52,370 bases of DNA from Gloeomargarita sp. SKYB120 (GCA_025062155.1 JANXAM010000017.1:1-52370); one strand, 5' to 3'; shown: positions 18,814-28,176, numbered from the stretch's first letter. The notes: generated by a model from the letters alone, not told the origin. Translations and numbers: made by a program.

Positions 18814-21396
18814 CTACAGGCGGAATTGTTGCACAAACCGTTGTAATTGTTGGACTTCTTCCCCTAGTTCTTGAAGCGCCGCTGCCACCTCTTGCGCTGC
18901 GCCAGAAGTGGTCGCTGCAATGGCTGCGACGTTTTCCATGGCCGTCTGCACCTGGCTGGACACGTGGGAGTGGTTACGGGTCTGCTGGGCAATCGCGTCC
19001 TGGTAGGCGGCTATTTGGGCTGAGAGAGCCGCCAGCCGCTGCAATACCTGTTGCGTTTTCTGCACTAGCAACGCCCCCTGCACCACTGCACCCGTGCTGC
19101 TTTCCATGGCGTGGGACACGTCGGCGGTGTCCCGTTGGATGTTGCGCACCAGCGCCTCGATGCGGGCGGTTTCCTTGCGCACCAGGTTGGCCAGTTGGCC
19201 AATCTCGTCGGCAATCAACCGGAAGCCCTGGCCGTGTTCCCCCGCTCGGTCCGCCTCCAGGGAGGCGTTGAACGACAGCAGGTTGGTCTGGACGCTGATT
19301 TCTTGAATGATGGCCAAGACCTGGCTGATTTCCTGGCTGGATCCCACCAAGTGTTTCACCTTTTTCGAGGTCTTCCCCACCGCCTCCCGAATCTGGTCGT
19401 ACAGTTGGGCGGTGGCATCCATCGCCTGTTGTCCCTCCTGGGCCGCCTCCAGCGAGGACTGGGCCGTAACCGCTGCTTCGGCAGCGCTTTGGGCAATAGC
19501 CTGAATCGCCTGGGCGTTTTCCGCCGCCAGCGCCAGGGCTTGGGTGAGTTCCAGTTCCTGAGATTGGGCCGCCTGGGCCAGGTCCACCACCGCCGCTTCG
19601 GAACGACCTGCTAAGGTTGCCACGCGGTCTGCCGTCGCCCGCACATTCCCCACCAGGGTCCGCAGGCTGGCCAGGGTGACGTTAAAAGCATCGGCAATCG
19701 CCGCAACTGGTCCGCTTTGGGCCTGCGCCCGCACCGTTAAATCCCCCTGCTGGGCACCCTCGATGTCCGTCAGCAGTTGAATCACATCGGTCTCGAGCTG
19801 GGTACGGGCCGCTTGGGCCTCCTGCTGTTGCCGTTGCAGGGTTGCCACTTGGGTCTCAATGGCCGCCGCCATCTGGCTCATCTCCCGCGCCAGCAGAGCA
19901 AATTCATCCTGACTGGGCAAACTCAGCCGCTCCTGGTACTGCCCTTGCGCCAGCACCTTGGCATAGCGACTCAGCCGACGAACCGGTTCGGCCAGCACCG
20001 TGGCCGCCCACCAGCCCAACCCCCAGGCCAACAGCAGGGTCAACAACCCCAACCCGTAGGCTGCGCTGGTGCGGTCCCACAGCAGTCGCTCGAGTTCCTG
20101 CAGTGGCCGTCCCACCGCCAGTAACCCCACCGGTTGGTCGTTGAAGTCCCGCAACGCCGCAAACAGCAACAGGTATTCTTTTTGCCGTCCTCCTGGACCG
20201 GCCAGCTTCAAGGTGGTAAATTGCTGGTCCTGCCCCCGCTGCAACAGGGCTTCGGCCACCGCAGCCGGCGCCAACTTCCCTAGCGCCCGCCGCGTAGGGT
20301 CTCCAGGATTGGGAAAATTGGTTGTCACCTGAATATCGCGGGCGTAGACCCCAATCAGGGGCCAACCATATACACGCTGGGCATGGTCCACCAGCCAGTG
20401 GTTACGGTTGAGCAGGCCGCCCACCACCACCGCCCCCAGCACCTTCCCCTGGCGCGTGACCGGCTGCACCGCCACCGCTAGCAATCCAACGCCTCGCGCT
20501 TGGACGTCAATCCCCAGCTTCCTCCGCTCCGCCTGGGAAGCCAGTAGCGTCAAACCCGCCACCAGCTCGCCCGTTGTCAGCGCCTGCTGGACCCAAGGGA
20601 GTGTTCCCAGGTTAGTGTCAGCTGGCAAGGTGACCCGCTGGGTGCGATAGGGCGGCAGGGCCGCGTCCGGTTCCAACAATCCCATCTCCTGCTGGTCCGG
20701 CTGGGCCACCACCACGTGCTGCTGGCGCACTTGCCCCTGAGCGTCTAGGATCAACCGCAGGTTCTTCGTCATCTCCGGATAAGCTGGCTCGTTGGTTGCC
20801 AGTCCCTCCGTCAACAGCGTCTGCACCAGGGGATTGGGCTGCGTGATCAACTGGGGATTGCGCTGCAGCAGTTGGGCCACCGTTTGCGCCTGGGCCTGGC
20901 ACTCCGACACCAGCCACTGTACATACTCCTCATTCAGGGTGGTCACCCCTTGCCGCAGGCCAGCTTCGAACTTGTCCCGCACGGTCTGCCGCACCGACTG
21001 CACCTGGATTTGCGTCAAAACCACCACCGGCACTGTCGTCCAGACCAGGAGTATCGCCGCCAATTTCCGGCGAAACGGTAGGCGTTGCCACCAGCGTTGG
21101 AGCGAAAAACTCGGTGCGGGAACCGGCAGAGGTTCCGCCACCAGGGGCGGAGGCAACGCCTGGAGCGCCGCCTGGGCCGCTGCGCCATAACTTCCCTGGG
21201 GGTCCTGCGCAACGACCTGCTGCCAGAGCCGCCGCGCCTCCTCCACCTCGCCCCGTTCCCAGGCCTCCTGCCCCTGCAAGTAGAGCTGCAGGAGAGGGTC
21301 CGGCGTTGTTTCCGCCTGCTCAAGGGTTGCGGGCACCTCATCCGGTGGGTTATCCGTGGGCCATTCGGGCGTCGTCGGCACGTGGGATGAATCCAT
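18814..21396 (-). CDS. pilJ: Methyl-accepting chemotaxis protein (PilJ)
   Basis: About 860 residues from MDSSHVPTTPEW. An acidic, TPR-like cytoplasmic N terminus (residues 1-95) is followed by a first membrane helix (LAAILLVWTTVPVVVL), a periplasmic Cache-like sensor of about 300 residues, a second helix region (LGLLTLLLAWGLGWW), HAMP segments and a long signalling coiled coil with hairpin tip LSFNASLEADRAGEHGQGF. There is no GAF domain, so it cannot bind a bilin as PixJ does; that favours the pil (motility) over the pix (phototaxis) version of the cluster. The frame extends about 90 codons further upstream, but only through pilI, so 21396 is chosen, 2 bp after the pilI stop. Confidence 0.9.
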   Translation of the reverse strand: MDSSHVPTTPEWPTDNPPDEVPATLEQAETTPDPLLQLYLQGQEAWERGEVEEARRLWQQVVAQDPQGSYGAAAQAALQALPPPLVAEPLPVPAPSFSLQRWWQRLPFRRKLAAILLVWTTVPVVVLTQIQVQSVRQTVRDKFEAGLRQGVTTLNEEYVQWLVSECQAQAQTVAQLLQRNPQLITQPNPLVQTLLTEGLATNEPAYPEMTKNLRLILDAQGQVRQQHVVVAQPDQQEMGLLEPDAALPPYRTQRVTLPADTNLGTLPWVQQALTTGELVAGLTLLASQAERRKLGIDVQARGVGLLAVAVQPVTRQGKVLGAVVVGGLLNRNHWLVDHAQRVYGWPLIGVYARDIQVTTNFPNPGDPTRRALGKLAPAAVAEALLQRGQDQQFTTLKLAGPGGRQKEYLLLFAALRDFNDQPVGLLAVGRPLQELERLLWDRTSAAYGLGLLTLLLAWGLGWWAATVLAEPVRRLSRYAKVLAQGQYQERLSLPSQDEFALLAREMSQMAAAIETQVATLQRQQQEAQAARTQLETDVIQLLTDIEGAQQGDLTVRAQAQSGPVAAIADAFNVTLASLRTLVGNVRATADRVATLAGRSEAAVVDLAQAAQSQELELTQALALAAENAQAIQAIAQSAAEAAVTAQSSLEAAQEGQQAMDATAQLYDQIREAVGKTSKKVKHLVGSSQEISQVLAIIQEISVQTNLLSFNASLEADRAGEHGQGFRLIADEIGQLANLVRKETARIEALVRNIQRDTADVSHAMESSTGAVVQGALLVQKTQQVLQRLAALSAQIAAYQDAIAQQTRNHSHVSSQVQTAMENVAAIAATTSGAAQEVAAALQELGEEVQQLQRFVQQFRL

Positions 21397-21398
21397 GG

Positions 21399-21866
21399 CT
21401 ACCTCGCAGCGAACTGGTGCAACATCTGAAACCAGGCGGTGGGGTCTACTAGGGCCACTGGGTGTCCCTCCCAGCGGGTCATGCCGGGAAACAAATGCTT
21501 GTGGCGCAAGCGGGGCAACGGCTGAATCTGCGCCGGTGTCACCGGCAAAAACCCGTCCCGGCCTTGGATGGTCATCACCAGGGTCCGCTGGCCAACCGTT
21601 ACCACCAAGCCCTCCCGGCCCGGCGTCTGGGGCAAGGGCAAGGCCGGCTCTAACTGGCGCAACCAAGCCGCCGTGTCCAACACCCAGAGAAAACTCCCCC
21701 GCAGATTGGTCACACCGCGAAATACCGGCGGCGCCCCCGGCATGGGCGACACTACCACACCGGTCATGTCCAGCGCCTCCCGCACCACCAGTTGCGGCAG
21801 TCCCAAACGCACAGTGTCACTCAACCGCACGACGACGTACTTTTCCGGCGGCGCTTCAACGGACAT
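21399..21866 (-). CDS. pilI: CheW-like coupling protein (PilI)
   Basis: 155 residues forming a single CheW domain. Recognisable parts are VVREALDM, PVFRGVTNLRGSFLWVLD and HKHLFPGMTRWEGHPVALVD. It links the chemoreceptor to the kinase in the signalling array. The start overlaps the end of pilH by 11 bases, and pilJ follows 2 bases after its stop, so translation is tightly coupled through the operon. Confidence 0.9.
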   Translation of the reverse strand: MSVEAPPEKYVVVRLSDTVRLGLPQLVVREALDMTGVVVSPMPGAPPVFRGVTNLRGSFLWVLDTAAWLRQLEPALPLPQTPGREGLVVTVGQRTLVMTIQGRDGFLPVTPAQIQPLPRLRHKHLFPGMTRWEGHPVALVDPTAWFQMLHQFAAR

Positions 21867-22233
21867 ACCTTTGCACCAGCGTCAACAACTGCTGTGGCGT
21901 GTAGGGCTTGGTCAGGTAATCCGTCGCCCCCTGGCGCTTGGCCCAGAACCGGTCTGCCTCGCGGTCTCGGCAACTGCAAATCACCACCGGCAGGTCCCGC
22001 CAATCGGGATGCGCCCGAATCCAGCGGCACAACTCCAGCCCGTTTTCCCCTGGCAGGCCAATATCCACAATCGCCAGCGCCGGCGCGCCATGACTTTCCA
22101 ACCAGGCCCAGGCTGCTTCCGCCGATGGTTGTCCCACCGTCTTATACCCCGCCCGCTGCAAGAGGGCCATCATCAATCGCTGCTCAGCCACCACATCTTC
22201 CACCACCAACACCAAGCGGGGCCACGGTTCCAT
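21856..22233 (-). CDS. pilH: CheY-like response regulator (PilH)
   Basis: 125 residues, a stand-alone receiver domain. The acidic pocket is in VLVVEDVVAEQR, the phospho-acceptor in AIVDIGLPGENG, and the conserved Lys in YLTKPYTPQQLL. The usual Thr/Ser switch residue region reads VVICSCRD, with Ser/Cys instead of the common Thr. In the Synechocystis arrangement PilH is the second response regulator of the type IV pilus chemosensory operon. It lies 9 bp after pilG. Confidence 0.9.
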   Translation of the reverse strand: MEPWPRLVLVVEDVVAEQRLMMALLQRAGYKTVGQPSAEAAWAWLESHGAPALAIVDIGLPGENGLELCRWIRAHPDWRDLPVVICSCRDREADRFWAKRQGATDYLTKPYTPQQLLTLVQRYVR

Positions 22234-22242
22234 GGGTCACCA

Positions 22243-23367
22243 TTACATCTGGTGCAAGACCTGTTGAACGCAGCGGCGCAACTGTTCCGCATCCACTGGC
22301 TTGGTCAAATACTCCCGCACCCCCAGCAATTTCGCCCGCACCTTATCCACCAAGCCATCCTTGCCGGTCAGAAACACGACGGGAATCTGGCGCAACTCCG
22401 GATGCTGCCGAATGAGCTTGCACAGTTCATAACCGTTGAGTTCCGGCATCAACACATCCAGCAACACCAGCGCCGGTTTTTCCTGCTCCAAGGTTGTTAT
22501 CGCCTGGCGTGGGTCCGTAATCGGGATCACCTCATAGCCGCTGCGGTGCAAAATCTGGGTCACGCTGGACAAAATCGCTGGGCTGTCGTCGACACAGGCC
22601 ACCTTTGGCCCCAGCTTCTTGGGCGGTTCCGGCGTTTGAAACGGGCGCACCAGCACAATCCCCGCCTGCACCAGTGGCATGACGCACTGCACCGCCTGGG
22701 CTGGACTCACCTGCAACGCTCGCGCCAATTCGTACCCACAGGCGTCGCGGCTGAACAGCTCCACACAGCGTTGCACCTGCGGCGGCGACAACTTCGCCAG
22801 GTGACTTTCCCGAGGGCAGACCGACCAAAACTCGTACAACTGGCTGACCTTACCCGGCGGCAGATGCAAACGCGCCAGCGGCGACGGCACCCGGTAACGC
22901 AACCCCGCCCAAGTCTTGACCTCCTTTTCCACCGACTTGACCACATCCGCCCAGTTGACCGCCAGCAGGATGGGATTTAGGGAAATGCGAGGCCGGTCCT
23001 CCCGTTTCACCTGCTGGGACTTGTGGTGCCACAGCACCAAAAAATGCACCAGCGCCTCCTGGGTCAGCCGCAGCAGGATCTGACGCACCTCCGCTAGCGT
23101 CATCCCCCCCTGGTGAGCCTGCTGGTAGAGAAAACTGTACTCATCCTGGTCCGGCGGCAACACCCAATCCCGCAGCTGGGGGAACAACAGTGAAATCAGA
23201 CAGTGAAACCGCTCAGCGCGACCCACGCCACTAGTGGCATAGTGCAAGCGCGTCCCTGTAGGTCCCAGATACACATCCCAACACACTGACGGGTCAGCTG
23301 GGTCATACAAGGTCACATGTCCCGCCAGAGGACGATGCAAATCAGGCGTTTCTACCCCTTGGGTCAT
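22243..23367 (-). CDS. pilG: PatA-type response regulator (PilG)
   Basis: 374 residues. The N-terminal two thirds resemble the PATAN/DUF4388-type region of cyanobacterial PatA-like regulators. The C-terminal receiver domain (from about 250) carries VACVDDSPAIL, VLLDVLMPELNG and VVFLTGKDG with YLTKPVD. PatA-like proteins connect chemosensory signalling to the type IV pilus motors and decide pole choice. It is the first gene of the operon; the roughly 300 bp upstream (23368-23673) hold an AT-rich stretch likely to contain its promoter. Confidence 0.9.
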   Translation of the reverse strand: MTQGVETPDLHRPLAGHVTLYDPADPSVCWDVYLGPTGTRLHYATSGVGRAERFHCLISLLFPQLRDWVLPPDQDEYSFLYQQAHQGGMTLAEVRQILLRLTQEALVHFLVLWHHKSQQVKREDRPRISLNPILLAVNWADVVKSVEKEVKTWAGLRYRVPSPLARLHLPPGKVSQLYEFWSVCPRESHLAKLSPPQVQRCVELFSRDACGYELARALQVSPAQAVQCVMPLVQAGIVLVRPFQTPEPPKKLGPKVACVDDSPAILSSVTQILHRSGYEVIPITDPRQAITTLEQEKPALVLLDVLMPELNGYELCKLIRQHPELRQIPVVFLTGKDGLVDKVRAKLLGVREYLTKPVDAEQLRRCVQQVLHQM

Positions 23368-23673
23368 GAGTCCTAGGACCTGAATCTATGCCGGTCGCTA
23401 GACCCATTCTAGCGAGAGAATGGCCGACGGTAAACCCAACAATCAAAAAAATTAAACTCGGATTTGGCGCCCTCTATCCAAGGCCAAAAAAGCCTGTTAA
23501 CCCGCATCAGTCAAGGCTTTGGATAACGCCACTCAGATAATTTTGAACGAGCTTTATGGTACCCTGATTTTGTGTCAATTTTTCCAGCATAATTCCTTTG
23601 AGTTAAGGATATATTAAGTTGTGGTAAACGGGACGTTAATTTCTGGGGAAAGACGGCCCGAGAGCCGCTGAGA

Positions 23674-24369
23674 TTACCCCTCTGGAGCGACCAGCGCGCG
23701 CCAGACCTGCTCTGGGTGTTCGGCTTGCAGGAGGGGGCGACCGAGCACCACATAGTCTGCACCAGCCGCCAACGTGGCTTGGGGAGTCCAGGTACGGCGC
23801 TGGTCATCAGCCACCATCCCTTGCCAGCGGATGCCTGGGCAAACGCACAAAAAATCCGGCCCCACCGTCTGTTTAATGCGGCGCACATCCCAGGGGGAGC
23901 AGACCACGCCAGCCAATCCCGCCCGTTGTGCCACCTGCGCCCAGTGCAACACGTAATCCTCCAGGGCCAAGGGAGTGACAAACTCCTGGCTGAATTGCTC
24001 TGGACCGATGCTGGTAAGCAGGGTCACCGCCACCAGTTTCAGGGGATAACCAGCGACAGCGGCTTGGGCCTGGGCCAGGGCCTCGGAACCAGCAGCAGCG
24101 TGCAGGGTTAGCAAATCCACGCCATAGCGGGCGGCCACTTGACAGGCGCGAGCGACCGTGCGGGGAATGTCGTGGTATTTCAGGTCCAGGAAAACCGATT
24201 TGCGGCGGGCTTTGAGGTCCGTGAGGATAACAGGACCGGCCGCGGTGAACAGTTCCAGGCCGACTTTCCACCACTGCACCTGCGGCAAGCGTTCGACCCA
24301 GCCCAGCGCCGTTTCCCGGTCGGGAACATCCAACGCTACAATGAGCCGCTCAGCCAGAGCGCTAGCCAT
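23674..24369 (-). CDS. pyrF: Orotidine 5'-phosphate decarboxylase
   Basis: 231 residues. It converts OMP to UMP, the final step of de novo pyrimidine synthesis. The N terminus has the LIVALDVPDRE strand, the catalytic KVGLELF and DLKYHDIPRT motifs, and a late phosphate-binding VLGRPLLQA. The ATG at 24369 overlaps the stop of the preceding DUF4189 gene in an ATGA, so the two are coupled. Confidence 0.96.
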   Translation of the reverse strand: MASALAERLIVALDVPDRETALGWVERLPQVQWWKVGLELFTAAGPVILTDLKARRKSVFLDLKYHDIPRTVARACQVAARYGVDLLTLHAAAGSEALAQAQAAVAGYPLKLVAVTLLTSIGPEQFSQEFVTPLALEDYVLHWAQVAQRAGLAGVVCSPWDVRRIKQTVGPDFLCVCPGIRWQGMVADDQRRTWTPQATLAAGADYVVLGRPLLQAEHPEQVWRALVAPEG

Positions 24370-24719
24370 CAGCGGGGGGAATTGCAGGCCCAGACGGTGA
24401 CCTGGCAGGTGGGGTCGTTGCAGACCTTAATCGCTGCTTGCTCAGCCAACTGCCGCGTCTTGCCTGTGCCGATACCGATTCGACCTTGCCCCTCGGCAAC
24501 AGCGCCACACCCGCCGCTAAACGTCAATACTACCTTGCAATCGGGGCTACCGCATTCCTGGAGAGCGCGTTGCTGGGCCTGGCTTGGGGTGCTCCAGTCG
24601 TAGCTGTAACCAAAACGGCCTTTGCCAATCGCAATCGCCCCTACTTGGTCCCTGGCATAGACCGGTCCCGCCCCGACCAGCAGCAGTATTCCGACCCCGA
24701 ACCACACCTGTCGTTTCAT
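24369..24719 (-). CDS. Secreted DUF4189-type protein
   Basis: 116 residues from MKRQVWFGVG. A signal peptide ends near GPVYA. The mature part has six cysteines and the WSTPSQAQQRALQECG and GGCGAVAEGQGRIGIG segments of the DUF4189 domain, which is found in small exported proteins of unknown role. The frame extends upstream but without similarity, so the ATG before the signal peptide is chosen. It is translationally coupled to pyrF, with no obvious functional link. Confidence 0.82.
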   Translation of the reverse strand: MKRQVWFGVGILLLVGAGPVYARDQVGAIAIGKGRFGYSYDWSTPSQAQQRALQECGSPDCKVVLTFSGGCGAVAEGQGRIGIGTGKTRQLAEQAAIKVCNDPTCQVTVWACNSPR

Positions 24720-25394
24720 AGGTTTCTGCGCGTTGCATCCCACTACAAAAGACGACAGCAAGGGCGGTGAGGTTCCATCCGTCAGTACACCTTGCCTATC
24801 TCTCAAAAACCATGGACTGGTTCCCATTGCATCATAGGTCAAGCGTTGCGCCAACAGGAGCGTGTTGAACCTGTATCTGTGGCGAGACAGCCAGGCTCTT
24901 TGCAGGAGAGACCATAGAAAAACCAAGAATGGGGCTTCGCCCAGCGACCTGCTGGATGACAAGTAGGACTAGGCCGACCAGCAGGGGTAGACAACTGTTG
25001 AACCCTTTATGCACTCTTATAGCCAGAAATGAACATCTGTCCTAGGCCACTGGGCAGACAATAGCGGCTTTGGCCATAATGGTATTCTGCCCAGGTGAGA
25101 AGCCAGCCTGCCAATTCCACGGCACCTTCTTTCTACCTGTAAGGAATCGAGAGAAGCATGGGTGGAGGTTGTGGCTGCTTCTTACCCAGGTACTAGCGGC
25201 AGTTGTACTGCAGTCACTGTGTCGGGACTGTCTCTAGCTACCGCCAGCTACCACCCCGAGCGCGTGGTCTGAGTGCAACAGTGACTTGCCAGTGGGAGTC
25301 CGGCACGCTCCGCCTCCGTTAGCGGCGGAGGAAGTTGTTGGGAGAGCCGTTTGCCCAGCAGCCTGTGGAGAAATGTCCATAGTTTTAGGAACGG
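24720..25394. other. 675-bp gap with hairpins but no clear gene
   Basis: The first 240 bp should hold the promoter for the DUF4189-pyrF pair. Further on are several inverted repeats: CCTGCTGG at 24948-24955 with CCAGCAGG at 24978-24985, a GGG-CTTCG-CCC hairpin at 24932-24942, and CTCCGCC/GGCGGAG around 25308-25331. The last one, with flanking GGAGTCCGGCACGCTCCG, resembles the hairpin end of IS200/IS605 elements as I remember them, but no transposase is left. A 12-codon frame (MGGGCGCFLPRY) with AAGGAA upstream begins at about 25158; I would not call it a gene without conservation. Confidence 0.35.
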
Positions 25395-26489
25395 TCAGGT
25401 TCTCAAACTAGGACGGTCAAACCCCAGGATGATAGGCAGGGCGTCCATTTCCGCCCAGCGGTGACTGTTGCGGCGAAAGGCTTGCCAGGAGGTGTAGAGC
25501 TTTTGAAACGTGGCATCTTGGCGGCTCTGGTCAGCCAGCAACTCCTGGGTGATCCGCCAGGCGGTTCGGAGGATGTCGTCGCTGTAGCGTCGCAGTTGCA
25601 CCCCTTCGGCGGTCAGTTGCTGGAGCGCTGCCTGGTTGCGGGCTTCGTACTGGGAAAGCATATACAGGTTGGTGGCCTGGGCGGCCATTTCTAAGGCTTT
25701 TTGGTAGGCGCTCGGGAGTTGTTCCCAGGCTTTCAAGTTCACGAGCAGTTCCAACGACGGACCAGGCTCCCACCAGCCGGGGTAGTAGTAAAAGCGGGCG
25801 GCGCGCGGCAATCCCAAGCGCCTATCGTCGTAGGGACCCACCCACTCGGCGGCATCCAAGGCACCCCGCTCTAGGGCCAAAAACAGTTCGCTTCCAGGCA
25901 AAACCTGCACGTTGACCCCCATCTGGGCCATGACTTTGCCCCCGAGACCGGGCAACCGCATTTTCAAACCCTTCAGGTCCTGGAGCGTCTTCACTTCACG
26001 CCGAAACCAGCCCCCCATCTGGGCGCCCGTGTTTCCCGCTGGAAAGGTGATCACCCCAAAATCCCGATAGAGATTTTGCATGGCTGTCAACCCGCCACCG
26101 GCGTACCACCAGGCGTTTTGCTGCTGGGCCGTCAACCCGAAGGGCAAACCCGTACCAAAAACCAAGGCCGGGTTTTTGCCCAAGTAGTAGTAACTGGCGG
26201 TATGGCCAGCTTCCACCGTTCCCGAGCGCACCGCATCGAGCACCTGCAGCCCCGGCACGATTTCTCCAGCGGCAAAAGGGGTCAGGGTAAAACGCCCGTC
26301 GGTCAGTTGTTTCACCTGTTCGGCCAAGTAACGCACCCCGCCAAACAGGGTATCCAGCGAAGTGGGCCAACTGGTAACCACACGCCAGCGCACGCGGGGT
26401 TGAGTGATGACCGTCGGTGCCTTATCCCGCTGGCACGCCGTTGCGGCTAAAGTCCCCAGCGCCGCTAAACCCACCACTCGCCTACGCAT
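25395..26489 (-). CDS. TRAP transporter substrate-binding protein (DctP family)
   Basis: About 364 residues from MRRRVVGLAALGTLAATACQ, a lipoprotein-type signal with lipobox ATAC. The DctP fold is recognisable from VTSWPTSLDTLFGGVRYLAE, the VGPYDDRRLGLPRAA segment and the LPGLGGKVMAQMG strand. In tripartite TRAP systems it delivers carboxylates or related acids to DctQ/DctM membrane subunits, neither of which is in the window. It is divergent from another solute-binding lipoprotein gene with only 91 bp between the starts. Confidence 0.88.
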   Translation of the reverse strand: MRRRVVGLAALGTLAATACQRDKAPTVITQPRVRWRVVTSWPTSLDTLFGGVRYLAEQVKQLTDGRFTLTPFAAGEIVPGLQVLDAVRSGTVEAGHTASYYYLGKNPALVFGTGLPFGLTAQQQNAWWYAGGGLTAMQNLYRDFGVITFPAGNTGAQMGGWFRREVKTLQDLKGLKMRLPGLGGKVMAQMGVNVQVLPGSELFLALERGALDAAEWVGPYDDRRLGLPRAARFYYYPGWWEPGPSLELLVNLKAWEQLPSAYQKALEMAAQATNLYMLSQYEARNQAALQQLTAEGVQLRRYSDDILRTAWRITQELLADQSRQDATFQKLYTSWQAFRRNSHRWAEMDALPIILGFDRPSLRT

Positions 26490-26580
26490 CGCACTCGCCT
26501 GACTCCCAACCCACCGTTTAGTCGCCCCTGATACAGTCCGTATCTGTCCATAATAGGAGAAGTTCCAAACGAGCGGTCCC

Positions 26581-27588
26581 ATGACGCTTACCCGACGCGG
26601 GCTACTCCTAGGTGGCCTAAGCTGGCTAGCGGGTTGTACGGTCGGGGGTCTGCGCGTCCATCTGTTGAAAAACAGCCTGCCTCCCCTGTGGCTGCGCCGT
26701 TTCCGTCGGCGCTATGGATTGCAGCCGCACTACCACAGGGACCTAGGCGACCTGTACCGGCAATTGACGCGCCCCTCCCCGCCGGAGGTGGTGAGCCTGG
26801 GCCTGGCCTGGTTAACACAAGCGCGGGTCCATCGCTATTTAGCGCCCTTGCCGACTCCCACGCGCGAGTCTGCATTACCGGTAGCCTGGCAAAAAATCGG
26901 GCAATTTCAAGGGCAATGGGATTGGTTGCCCTATCGCTGGGGAACGACCGTGCTGGCCTACCGGCGAGATCTCCTCCCTTGGCAACCCCAGGATTGGCCG
27001 GACCTGTGGCGACCAGAGCTGCGCCAGCGGGTGAGCATGGTGGCCCACTTTCGAGAAGCCCTGGGCATCGCCTGCAAAAGCCTGGGGTTATCTCTGAATC
27101 CACCGCTTCCCTGGCCCACGACCGACCTGCAGGAACGCCTGGCAACTCTGCATCAACAGGTGCGTTTCTACAGCGACCGGTATTACATCCAGCCCCTGAT
27201 TCTGGGCGATGTCTGGGTAGCGGTGGGGTGGTCGAGCGACCTGGTGCCCATCAGTCGCCGGTATCCCCAGATTGCGGTGGTGACGCCGACCAGCGGGAGT
27301 GGGATTTGGGCGGATGGTTGGGTGGTGCCCGCCGGGCAACCGATTTCCGAAGCGGCACGCGCCTGGTTGAACTTTGCCTGGGAACCGGCGCAAGTGGAGG
27401 CCCTCACCGCCCAAGGTCTGGCCTTTTCTCCCATCGCTCAACCCCTGGGTCCCCACGAGTTCTGGTTGCCGATGGATGCCCCCACCCAACAGGCGTATCA
27501 GTCCCTGCGGCGATGGTGGCTGACCTTACCCCTGGCGGCCCGTGGCCACGACCAAAATGCCCACCACCGACCAACCCGCCTGCTGTAG
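26581..27588 (+). CDS. ABC-type extracellular solute-binding lipoprotein
   Basis: 335 residues. The N terminus TRRGLLLGGLSWLAGC combines a twin-arginine motif with a lipobox, so export by Tat and lipid anchoring are likely. The body resembles family 1/PotD-like binding proteins (WLPYRWGTTVLAYRRD, SGSGIWADGWVVPAG). Ligand could be a polyamine or similar, but the binding residues are not diagnostic by eye. No permease or ATPase gene lies beside it. The last 60 bp overlap the convergent comF gene. Confidence 0.82.
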   Translation: MTLTRRGLLLGGLSWLAGCTVGGLRVHLLKNSLPPLWLRRFRRRYGLQPHYHRDLGDLYRQLTRPSPPEVVSLGLAWLTQARVHRYLAPLPTPTRESALPVAWQKIGQFQGQWDWLPYRWGTTVLAYRRDLLPWQPQDWPDLWRPELRQRVSMVAHFREALGIACKSLGLSLNPPLPWPTTDLQERLATLHQQVRFYSDRYYIQPLILGDVWVAVGWSSDLVPISRRYPQIAVVTPTSGSGIWADGWVVPAGQPISEAARAWLNFAWEPAQVEALTAQGLAFSPIAQPLGPHEFWLPMDAPTQQAYQSLRRWWLTLPLAARGHDQNAHHRPTRLL

Positions 27589-28176
27589 GGTGCGCTGCAC
27601 CGCTCGCGCCGTGGCCCCCGTCGTGTAGATATCGTCTAGGAGCAAAAGGGGACGCCGGGGATAACGGGCCTGCGGGTTCAGGGCAAAGGCTGTCGCCAGG
27701 TTGGCTTCCCGTGCGCGGGCAGACAGCCAGTGTTGCGCTTGAGTTTCCGTCTGGCGCAGGAGCAAATCCGGGTACAGCGGCAAGCCCACGTAGCGGCAAA
27801 AATGCCGGGCCAGCAATTCCGCCTGGTTGTAGCCGCGCTGTTTTAACTTCTGGGCGTGCAGGGGAATCGGCGCTACCGCCGGTTCTGACGTCAAACGATG
27901 GCCTTGCGTCAGCCACACATCCCCCAGGTAATGACCCAGCGGTCGCGCCAGCTCCGGTTGCCCGTGATATTTCAACGCCCCCAGCACTCGTTTCAGGGCA
28001 TCCTGGTAGCGTCCCCACGCCGCCAGCGGTAGCTCGCCGTGCCAAAACTGCCAAGGTTGAGATAGGCGGGTCGCTTCGATTTGCCGCTGACAATCCCAAC
28101 AGAACTCCCCCGCCGCCGGTCGCCCACACACTGGACAGGCGCGGCAAAATACCGTTGTGACCAGAGCGCGCCACAT
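27526..28176 (-). CDS. comF: ComF family phosphoribosyltransferase-like protein
   Basis: 216 residues. An N-terminal zinc finger (CRACPVCGRPAAGEFCWDC) is followed by the amidophosphoribosyltransferase-like fold with KQRGYNQAELLAR and the PRPP loop LLLDDIYTTGATA. ComF takes part in uptake of single-stranded DNA during natural transformation, which in cyanobacteria depends on type IV pili such as those controlled by the pil operon nearby. It is read away from rbcL. Confidence 0.92.
   Translation of the reverse strand: MWRALVTTVFCRACPVCGRPAAGEFCWDCQRQIEATRLSQPWQFWHGELPLAAWGRYQDALKRVLGALKYHGQPELARPLGHYLGDVWLTQGHRLTSEPAVAPIPLHAQKLKQRGYNQAELLARHFCRYVGLPLYPDLLLRQTETQAQHWLSARAREANLATAFALNPQARYPRRPLLLLDDIYTTGATARAVQRTLQQAGWSVVGILVVATGRQG

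Noticed and set aside
21397-21666. 90-codon N-terminal extension of pilJ
   Set aside because: Lies wholly inside pilI, without similarity; MDSSHVP start at 21396 follows the pilI stop by 2 bp.
16296-23367. pixGHIJL phototaxis cluster
   Set aside because: The receptor has no bilin-binding GAF domain, so the pil version is the better name, though functional overlap cannot be excluded.
23511-23981. 156-codon minus-strand frame
   Set aside because: Mostly a shifted frame of pyrF, running into the AT-rich promoter region.
26634-28160. 508-codon plus-strand frame
   Set aside because: Crosses two well-supported genes in another frame; Pro/Ala/Gly-rich composition typical of a GC-rich shadow frame.
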